Shown here: one piece after another, positions 1 through 5,356 of the stretch
Layout: the number at the start of each line of letters is the position of its first letter
How positions within the stretch are numbered: the first letter of the stretch is position 1
Assembly (NCBI GenBank): GCA_900754275.1
Contig: CAAECF010000097.1
Span: 1-7,183, forward strand
Source: an uncultured Collinsella sp.
GTDB taxonomy: Bacteria > Actinomycetota > Coriobacteriia > Coriobacteriales > Coriobacteriaceae
Direction of reading: 5' to 3'
Length of the DNA stretch: 7,183 nt
Translations under genes and position numbers: made by a program
The notes under the pieces: generated by a model
The model's database searches: none
The model's input: the letters and a program-made list of their open reading frames with translations, nothing else
What the model was told of the DNA's origin: nothing

Positions 1-628
1 GGCCGTAACGGTAGCCGCTCATGGCGCGAGCTTTGCGCTCGATGGCAACGCGCAGCTTGTACGGCACGCCGGGGTGCAGGATATCGGCCTGCTCGCCGGC
101 GGCCTCCACCGTGGTCTCGGCATGGAGCTTTTGGTCCAGCAGACCGAGCGCCATGGCAAAGCCGTAGATGGTCTGCGCGGGGCTGGGCGGGCAGCCGGGG
201 ATATAGACATCGACCGGCAAGATCTTGTCCGTGCCGCCCCAGACGCAGTAGTTGTCGTAGAAGATGCCGCCGGTGCAGCCGCACGCGCCATAGGACACCA
301 CGATCTTGGGATCGGGTGCGGCCTCAAAGGCGCGCAGGGCCGGCATGCGCATGGCACGCGTCACGGCACCGGTGTACAGCAGCACGTCGGCGTGGCGGGG
401 CGAGGGCACGACCTTAATGCCAAAGCGCTCGACGTCGAAGACGGGCGTGATGGAACCGAAGATCTCGATCTCGCAGCCGTTGCAGCCGCCGCAGTCAACA
501 CGATAGACGTACACCGAGCGCTTGATCTTCTTAAGAAGGGTCGCCTTGGCCTTCTCGATGCTCTCGTCGAGCTCGATCTTGGTCGGGCGGTACTGAAGCC
601 GCTCGGGCAAAAGCGTGGGTTCGGCCAT
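1..628 (-). CDS. hyfI: Hydrogenase-4 small subunit HyfI (NuoB/HycG-like), 3' end cut off by window edge
   Basis: This is the electron-transfer small subunit of a group 4 [NiFe] hydrogenase; it carries the proximal [4Fe-4S] cluster that feeds the Ni-Fe site in HyfG. The gene starts at the ATG at 628-626 and stays open to the edge, giving 209 complete residues; E. coli HycG/HyfI are about 250, so roughly 40 C-terminal residues are missing. The translation has the family signature CGGCNGCEIEIF at 46-57, YGACGCTGG at 113-121 and VYIPGCPPSP at 141-150. By comparison with Ech-type small subunits (CNGC), the likely cluster ligands are C49, C52, C116 and C146; C46, C118 and C128 are additional. The stretch RFGIKVVPSPRHADVLLYTG (68-87) is strongly HycG-like. 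There is no twin-arginine signal peptide, as expected for a cytoplasm-facing group 4 enzyme. It starts 2 nt after hyfH and is probably translationally coupled to it. HycG is an alternative name; gene order favours HyfI. Confidence 0.93.
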   Translation of the reverse strand, partial: MAEPTLLPERLQYRPTKIELDESIEKAKATLLKKIKRSVYVYRVDCGGCNGCEIEIFGSITPVFDVERFGIKVVPSPRHADVLLYTGAVTRAMRMPALRAFEAAPDPKIVVSYGACGCTGGIFYDNYCVWGGTDKILPVDVYIPGCPPSPAQTIYGFAMALGLLDQKLHAETTVEAAGEQADILHPGVPYKLRVAIERKARAMSGYRYG

Positions 629-630
629 GG

Positions 631-1347
631 TTACTCCTCCTTCGTATCAAAATCCATGATGATGCCCTCGACCGGCGCCGGACCGGCGGGAATCTCGGGC
701 GCATCGGGGTTGAGCTCGCGGTCGATATACTCCGGGTTCACGCCGTGGCCGCCCAGATACTCCATGCCGGGGCCCTGGGGCTCACCGGACGCAAGCGTCT
801 CGTTGGCAGCCATGCCGTGCGCGTTGCCGGTCTTAACGGCCGAGGCGGCGCGCAGGGCGTCGAGCTCGCGCTTGCACTCCTGGCACATACCGACGGTACG
901 GGCGGCCTGGATGGCCTCCATGCCGCCAGTCTTTTGCAGCAGGCGCTTGGCGTAGTCGATCTCCTTATGCGGAGCAAACGGCTTGCTGCAGCGCGAGCAG
1001 TGCTCGAGCGTGTAGACGCTCTTGCTGGTGAGGTCGTCCTTGCTCATGACGGCCAGCTCAAACTCCTCGGTGAGCTTGATGGCCTCCATGGGGCAGGCCT
1101 CCTCGCAGCGGCCGCAGAAGATGCAGCGACCGTAGTCGATCGACCAGGTGATGGTATCGGCCGCAAGGTCGGTGTCCATGCGAATGGCATCGGCCGGGCA
1201 TGCCACGCCGCAGGCACCGCAGGCGATGCAGAGCTCGGCGTTGTGCTCGGGCTTGCCGCGCATGTCCTTGTTGGTGGGAAACGGCGCAAACGGGTACTTG
1301 ACCGTCGCGTCGCCGGCCTTGGCGTTAACCTTCCAAAGCTTCAGCAT
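631..1347 (-). CDS. hyfH: Hydrogenase-4 ferredoxin subunit HyfH (HycF/NuoI-like), 2x[4Fe-4S], with long C-terminal extension
   Basis: This 238-residue polyferredoxin subunit relays electrons between the donor module and HyfI. Two classic [4Fe-4S] motifs are visible: CxxCxxCxxxCP at C40, C43, C46, C50 and again at C75, C78, C81, C85. A second cysteine set, C117/C120 (HCSRC) and C155/C158 (MCQEC), flanks a segment FAPHKEIDYAKRLL; E. coli HycF has the same arrangement, so this looks like a conserved extra metal or structural site. The start at 1347 is preferred over more upstream in-frame ATGs because it has a good Shine-Dalgarno, begins like HycF, and leaves only 1 nt to the hyfG stop; the upstream extension would overlap hyfG and reads as non-protein-like. 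E. coli HycF/HyfH are about 180 residues; here a Gly/Pro/Glu-rich tail of roughly 60 extra residues (about 175-238) follows, with no recognised motif. Confidence 0.93.
   Translation of the reverse strand: MLKLWKVNAKAGDATVKYPFAPFPTNKDMRGKPEHNAELCIACGACGVACPADAIRMDTDLAADTITWSIDYGRCIFCGRCEEACPMEAIKLTEEFELAVMSKDDLTSKSVYTLEHCSRCSKPFAPHKEIDYAKRLLQKTGGMEAIQAARTVGMCQECKRELDALRAASAVKTGNAHGMAANETLASGEPQGPGMEYLGGHGVNPEYIDRELNPDAPEIPAGPAPVEGIIMDFDTKEE
634..642 (-). promoter_or_regulatory. Shine-Dalgarno sequence of hyfI, beside the hyfH stop
   Basis: Read on the minus strand the sequence is AAGGAGGAG, followed by TAACC and the ATG at 628. The AGGAGG core lies 7 nt from the start codon and inside the last codons of hyfH. 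It supports this start for hyfI and suggests that ribosomes finishing hyfH re-initiate here. Confidence 0.8.
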
Positions 1348-1348
1348 A

Positions 1349-3121
1349 TTAGAGCGCCTCCTCATCGAGCGGGGCGGCCATAGTGCCCTCGCCCGCAAGC
1401 GGCGACTTGTCGCGCCAGACGTTCTCGAACTGCTCCTTGTCGAGCACGTGGTCGCGCTTGGCGGCGACATCGGTCACCGTCACGCGGTCGGTGCAGGAGT
1501 AGCACGGGTCGAGCGAGCCGATGATCAGCGCCGCGTCGCCCACGGTGTTGCCGCGGAACATGTAGCGCAGGACCGGCCAGTTGCTGTACGTGGCGGCCTT
1601 GGCGCGCCAGCGGTAGCACTTCTGGTTGTTGCCGAGCATGGCCCAGTGCACGTCCTCGCCGCGCGGCGCCTCGGTGGCACCGATGGCGTACTTGTGCGGG
1701 GTGTACTCCCAATCCGTGGTGAGGATGGGACCCGACGGGCAGTTCTCGAGCATGGTCTCGATCATGTCGATCGAATCGTAGACCTCCTGGATACGAACGG
1801 CGGTACGGCCGAAGGCATCGCAGGTATCTGCCGTAGCAGCGTGCATCTTTTGGACGTCCGGATCGGCGTAGCCGTCGAAGGGATGGTCAAAGCGCACGTC
1901 GCGGGCATAGCCCGAGCCACGCATGAGCGGGCCGACCGGCGAGAAGTCGCGTGCAATCTTGCGGTCCAAGATGCCGATACCGCTCGTACGCTCAATAAAG
2001 TTGGGCGTGGAGAGCAAGACGTCGACGAGCTCCTGGACCTCGGAGCGCAGCTGGTGGATGGTCGTGAGCGTGGAGAGCTTCTGCTCGGCCAAAATGTCGC
2101 GACGCACGCCGCCGATCACGTTGAGACCGTAGGTCTTGCGGTGACCGGAGAGCTTCTCGGCCAGGTCCATGGACTTCTCGCGGACGCGGAAGAACTGCTG
2201 GAAGCCGGAGTCGAAGCCGGTGTAGTGCGACGCCAGGCCAATGTTGAGCAGATGCGAGTGCAGACGCTCGACCTCGAGCATGATGGCGCGGATGTACTGG
2301 GCGCGCGGCGGGACATGAATGCCCTGGGCGCGCTCGACGGCCTCGGCATAGGCCACCGAGTGGGCGCAGCCGCAGATGCCGCAGATGCGGTCGGCGAGGA
2401 ACGTCACGGCGTCATAGTTCAGGCGCGTCTCGGCAACCTTCTCCATGCCGCGGTGCACGTAGAACAGACGGTAGTCGGCGTCGACGATCGTCTCGCCCTC
2501 AACGAACAGGCGGAAGTGGCCGGGCTCGTCGGAGGTAATGTGCAACGGGCCCATGGGGACGAGCGTCGTCTCCTTGCCCTTGGTGTCGGCCAAGAACTCA
2601 TAGTTTTCCATGTCACTCGCGGGAGCGGGACGGAAACGGTAGTCCATGGAGTCCTTGCGCAGCGGGTACAGGCCGCTGGGCCAATCATCGGGCAGTACCA
2701 GGCGACGACGATCGGGCAGGCCCTCGGGAATCAGGCCGAACATATCGCGCAGCTCGCGCTCGCCCCACACGCAGGCGGGGACGAACGGCGTCACGGACGG
2801 AAACGTCATCTTGGCGGGATCGACCTCGGTGCGCACGGTCACCCAGCCGGGGTCCTCCCCCTCCATGGAGATGACGTAGTACACGGCGTAACGGCCGCAC
2901 AGGCTGCGCTCATCGTTGCCGATGATCACGGGAATCCAGCCGTAGCGCTCGTAGTACAGGTAGTGGACGGCCTCGGGCAGTTTGTCCTGCTTGACGGTAA
3001 TCGTCAGCTGGTCCTCGCACTGCCACTCGACCTTCTCGATGCAGCCCGGAACGGCGCGGCGCAGGGCCTCGACATGGCTCTCGCAGCGACGGGCATACAC
3101 CTTGTTCTCAGTTTCAATCAT
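1349..3121 (-). CDS. hyfG: Hydrogenase-4 catalytic large subunit HyfG (HycE-like; NuoC domain fused to [NiFe] large subunit)
   Basis: This is the H2-forming catalytic subunit, 590 residues; E. coli HycE is 569. Residues 1 to about 165 form the NuoC-like 30-kDa domain with ERELRDMFG (121-129) and the DRRRLVLPDDW...PLRKD signature (137-157). The NuoD/[NiFe] large-subunit part follows, with GPLH...EPGHFRLFVEGE (191-210) and YVHRGMEK (221-228). The Ni-Fe ligands are present: RICGIC gives C247 and C250, and DPCYSC gives C540 and C543. EAPRGE is at 484-489. These four cysteines exclude complex I NuoCD. The motif CTDR (543-546) followed by 44 residues matches the site where the HycI endopeptidase trims E. 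coli HycE after nickel insertion, so a maturation protease should exist elsewhere in the genome. C252, directly after the first CxxC pair, is a Phe in E. coli HycE as I recall it. The start lies 3 nt after hyfF, with GGTGGAG 6 nt upstream. HycE is the alternative name. Confidence 0.95.
   Translation of the reverse strand: MIETENKVYARRCESHVEALRRAVPGCIEKVEWQCEDQLTITVKQDKLPEAVHYLYYERYGWIPVIIGNDERSLCGRYAVYYVISMEGEDPGWVTVRTEVDPAKMTFPSVTPFVPACVWGERELRDMFGLIPEGLPDRRRLVLPDDWPSGLYPLRKDSMDYRFRPAPASDMENYEFLADTKGKETTLVPMGPLHITSDEPGHFRLFVEGETIVDADYRLFYVHRGMEKVAETRLNYDAVTFLADRICGICGCAHSVAYAEAVERAQGIHVPPRAQYIRAIMLEVERLHSHLLNIGLASHYTGFDSGFQQFFRVREKSMDLAEKLSGHRKTYGLNVIGGVRRDILAEQKLSTLTTIHQLRSEVQELVDVLLSTPNFIERTSGIGILDRKIARDFSPVGPLMRGSGYARDVRFDHPFDGYADPDVQKMHAATADTCDAFGRTAVRIQEVYDSIDMIETMLENCPSGPILTTDWEYTPHKYAIGATEAPRGEDVHWAMLGNNQKCYRWRAKAATYSNWPVLRYMFRGNTVGDAALIIGSLDPCYSCTDRVTVTDVAAKRDHVLDKEQFENVWRDKSPLAGEGTMAAPLDEEAL
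1357..1363 (-). promoter_or_regulatory. Shine-Dalgarno sequence that fixes the hyfH start
   Basis: On the minus strand GAGGAGG lies 9 nt upstream of the ATG at 1347 and within the last codons of hyfG. It decides between the 238-residue HyfH and a longer in-frame reading that begins at 1470 inside hyfG. Confidence 0.8.
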
Positions 3122-3124
3122 TCG

Positions 3125-4684
3125 TTACTCCACCTCGCTCTGAGCGGTCTCGGTACCGAACACAGCGCGGTACATCGGCGTCGCGTGAAGTTCCTCGGTG
3201 CTCTGCTCGAGTACGATGCCGGTCGCGGTCTCCACACCGTGCACGAGGGGCAGCGGGGTGGCGATGCCAAACCACAAGATCATGACGGCCAGGATGATTT
3301 CGGGGATAAGCATGAGCGCCGGGGCCTCATGCTTGCCCATGCCCTGGGGCGCATGGCCGAATACCGACTTGAGTGCGATGCGGGTGAGCGCGGAGATGGC
3401 CACGGTAAGACCGAGGGCGACCACGACGACCAGCCACATGGGACCGGCGGTAACACCGGCGACAAAAGTCAGGAACTCGGAGATAAACATGCCAAAGGGC
3501 GGGAAGGCACCAAGACCGAGCAGCGCCAAGATGGCGAGCGCGGCGGTTGCGGGGGCAACCTCGACGACGCCCTGGATCTTAGCCAGGCTACGCGTGCCAA
3601 AGGCGTGCTGGATGTTGCCGGACACGCAGAAGGCAAGCGTCTTGGTAAAACCGTGGAACACACAGTGCAGCAGGGCCGCTGCGATACCCAGCGGGCCACC
3701 GATACCCAGGCACAGGGCGATAACGCCCACGTTCTCCACAGACGAGTACGCAAAGCGGCGCTTGAGGTCGTCCTGGCGAAACATCGAAAGTGCCGCCACC
3801 AAAATGGACAGCGTGCCGACGATCAGCAGCAAAAGCTGCGGATACTCGGCGCCCACGGCCTGGATAGTAAAGCCGTAGAAGCGCATGATCACAAGCATGG
3901 CGCACTTAAGCAGCACGCCCGAGAGCAGGGCCGAGACAGGGCTCGGGGCCTGGGAGTGGGCATCGGGCAGCCAAGTGTGCATGGGGAACAGGCCGGCCTT
4001 GGTGCCAAAGCCGATCACGACAAACGCAAAGGCGAGGCGCATGAGCGTCGGATCGAACTGGTCGGCATACGGCAGCACGCACGACAGGAATGCGGCCTCG
4101 TGGGCGTTGGGAATCACGTCGGCGGCGTTGGCGTAGATCAGCAGCGTACCGAACAGGCCAAAGGCCACGCCGGCGGTGCAGACCATCGCATACTTCCAAG
4201 AAGCCTCGAGGGCCGTCTTGTTCTTGTAGATACCCACGAGGAACACGGTGGAAAGCGTGGTTGCCTCCACGGCGGCCCACGTGAGGATCATGTTGTTGGA
4301 CAGGCACGCGAGCAGCATGGTGAACACAAACAGGCTAAACAGCGCAAAATACTGCTTGGCGCGCTCGGCGGGCATGGAGCCCTCCTCGATATCGGCCTTT
4401 ACATAGGGCAGCGAGAACAGCCCCGTAAGAAAACCGATAAAGCCGATGAGCAGCACAAAGATGGCGCCCAGCGAATCGAGGTGGAACCACAGGCCAAGAG
4501 CGCTCGCGGTGTCGCCGCTCATAAGGACGTCACCGGCCGTCACAATCGACAGCACCAGGACGGCTGCGACGGAGACCAGGTTGAGACCGGCAAACACGTT
4601 ATAGGACGTGTTCTTGGGCAAAAACGCCATGACCAGCGAGAACACCAAAGGAGTCGCGAGCAGGGCGAGAATCAACGTTTCCAT
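3125..4684 (-). CDS. hyfF: Hydrogenase-4 membrane subunit HyfF (NuoL/M/N antiporter-like)
   Basis: This 519-residue polytopic membrane protein (E. coli HyfF is about 526) belongs to the proton-conducting membrane transporter family, with about 14 hydrophobic segments. It is thought to form one ion-translocating channel of the membrane arm. Family residues are intact: E140 in WAAVE (transmembrane helix 5 glutamate), K229 in GFGTKAGLFPMHTWLPDAHS (225-244), K260 in the next helix, and H340, H344 and K348 in LLHCVFHGFTKTLAF. RQDDLKRRFAYSSVENVG (303-320) is the usual loop after the broken helix. The ATG at 4684 is preceded by GAGGGGG at 4697-4691. It lies 3 nt after hyfE and 3 nt before hyfG, in the same reading frame as both. 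The closest alternatives are HycC-like or Mrp-type antiporter subunits, but length and position between HyfE and HyfG support HyfF. Confidence 0.93.
   Translation of the reverse strand: METLILALLATPLVFSLVMAFLPKNTSYNVFAGLNLVSVAAVLVLSIVTAGDVLMSGDTASALGLWFHLDSLGAIFVLLIGFIGFLTGLFSLPYVKADIEEGSMPAERAKQYFALFSLFVFTMLLACLSNNMILTWAAVEATTLSTVFLVGIYKNKTALEASWKYAMVCTAGVAFGLFGTLLIYANAADVIPNAHEAAFLSCVLPYADQFDPTLMRLAFAFVVIGFGTKAGLFPMHTWLPDAHSQAPSPVSALLSGVLLKCAMLVIMRFYGFTIQAVGAEYPQLLLLIVGTLSILVAALSMFRQDDLKRRFAYSSVENVGVIALCLGIGGPLGIAAALLHCVFHGFTKTLAFCVSGNIQHAFGTRSLAKIQGVVEVAPATAALAILALLGLGAFPPFGMFISEFLTFVAGVTAGPMWLVVVVALGLTVAISALTRIALKSVFGHAPQGMGKHEAPALMLIPEIILAVMILWFGIATPLPLVHGVETATGIVLEQSTEELHATPMYRAVFGTETAQSEVE
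3128..3136 (-). promoter_or_regulatory. Shine-Dalgarno sequence of hyfG inside the 3' end of hyfF
   Basis: The minus strand reads GAGGTGGAG, then the hyfF stop TAA, the triplet CGA and the hyfG ATG at 3121. The spacing of 6 nt is usable, and the site is within the hyfF coding region, which suggests translational coupling. Confidence 0.65.
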
Positions 4685-4687
4685 GGA

Positions 4688-5341
4688 CTACCCCCTCAGC
4701 TCGGACAGGTCGCGCGCATCGAGCGAGTGGGAGTCGTCCCAAATTCGACGCACGACGATGGACATGATGATGACGGCAAAGATGGCGTCGGTGGCGATAC
4801 CGATCTCGATGATCTCGGGAGCGGTGGGCGCCAAAAGCGCGAGCGTCACGTGGCTGCCGTTTTCCATAAGGCAGTATCCAAAGATCTGCTTCATGATGTT
4901 GCGCTGCGAGATGATGCAGGTGAGGCCCACAAAGAAGTGAGCGAAGCTAATAGCGAGCGCAGGCGTTGCGACCTCGGCCGTGGGCAGGCTGATCTGCGTC
5001 ACGACGGCAAAGCAGATCGCGACCTCGACGGCGATGATGCAGATGGCCCACGCGGGCTTAAGGCCAGCCTTGAGCGATGCGTCGCTCGGCTTGCCCATCT
5101 TCTTGTATGCGCGGTTGAGGATATAAGGGACCAGGACGACCTTGGTGATAAAGGCAGATCCAGCCCACATAAGCAGCTCCTGCGCACCGGTGGTGACACC
5201 GAGCGTGGCGAGCAGCCCCACGAGCACCAGCGACTGCACCGCATACCAGCTGATGGCGTGCTTGATGTTCTTGGAGACGACCACCATGGTGGACGTGACG
5301 ATCAGAAGGCCGCCAAGGATGTTGACGATCGAATAACCCAT
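4688..5341 (-). CDS. hyfE: Hydrogenase-4 membrane subunit HyfE
   Basis: This 217-residue membrane protein (E. coli HyfE is 216) has about six to seven hydrophobic segments. HyfE occurs in hydrogenase-4-type complexes but not in the classic HycA-I formate hydrogenlyase, so it is the best marker that this is Hyf rather than Hyc. Recognisable stretches are LLMWAGSAFITKVVLVP (56-72), SQRNIMKQIFGYCLMENGSH (145-164) and PEIIEIGIATDAIFAVII (175-192). The C-terminal half resembles the NuoK-type subunit. Charged residues buried in predicted helices, E160, E176, E179 and D185, are candidates for the proton path. The start at 5341 has a near-perfect AGGAGGT 8 nt upstream that overlaps the hyfD stop codon; the gap to hyfD is 13 nt. 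The gene ends with TAG 3 nt before hyfF. Confidence 0.93.
   Translation of the reverse strand: MGYSIVNILGGLLIVTSTMVVVSKNIKHAISWYAVQSLVLVGLLATLGVTTGAQELLMWAGSAFITKVVLVPYILNRAYKKMGKPSDASLKAGLKPAWAICIIAVEVAICFAVVTQISLPTAEVATPALAISFAHFFVGLTCIISQRNIMKQIFGYCLMENGSHVTLALLAPTAPEIIEIGIATDAIFAVIIMSIVVRRIWDDSHSLDARDLSELRG
4691..4697 (-). promoter_or_regulatory. Shine-Dalgarno sequence of hyfF inside the last codons of hyfE
   Basis: GAGGGGG on the minus strand encodes part of the final Leu-Arg-Gly of HyfE and lies 6 nt upstream of the hyfF ATG at 4684, supporting that start and coupled translation. Confidence 0.65.
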
Positions 5342-5349
5342 GTCGTTCT

Positions 5350-5356
5350 ACCTCCT
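5350..5356 (-). promoter_or_regulatory. Shine-Dalgarno sequence of hyfE overlapping the hyfD stop
   Basis: AGGAGGT on the minus strand shares bases with the hyfD TAG stop at 5357-5355 and stands 8 nt before the ATG at 5341. It is the strongest ribosome binding site in the window. Confidence 0.8.

Noticed and set aside
74..955. Plus-strand open frame of 293 codons opposite hyfI and the end of hyfH
   Set aside because: It lies in the complementary register of hyfI, whose CGGCNGCE and IPGCPPSP motifs establish the minus-strand reading; no motif or ribosome binding site supports the plus-strand one.
1348..1470. N-terminal extension of HyfH by 41 residues to an upstream ATG
   Set aside because: The extension would overlap hyfG, is Ser/Arg-rich shadow sequence, and the ATG at 1347 has a proper Shine-Dalgarno and matches the start of HycF-type proteins.
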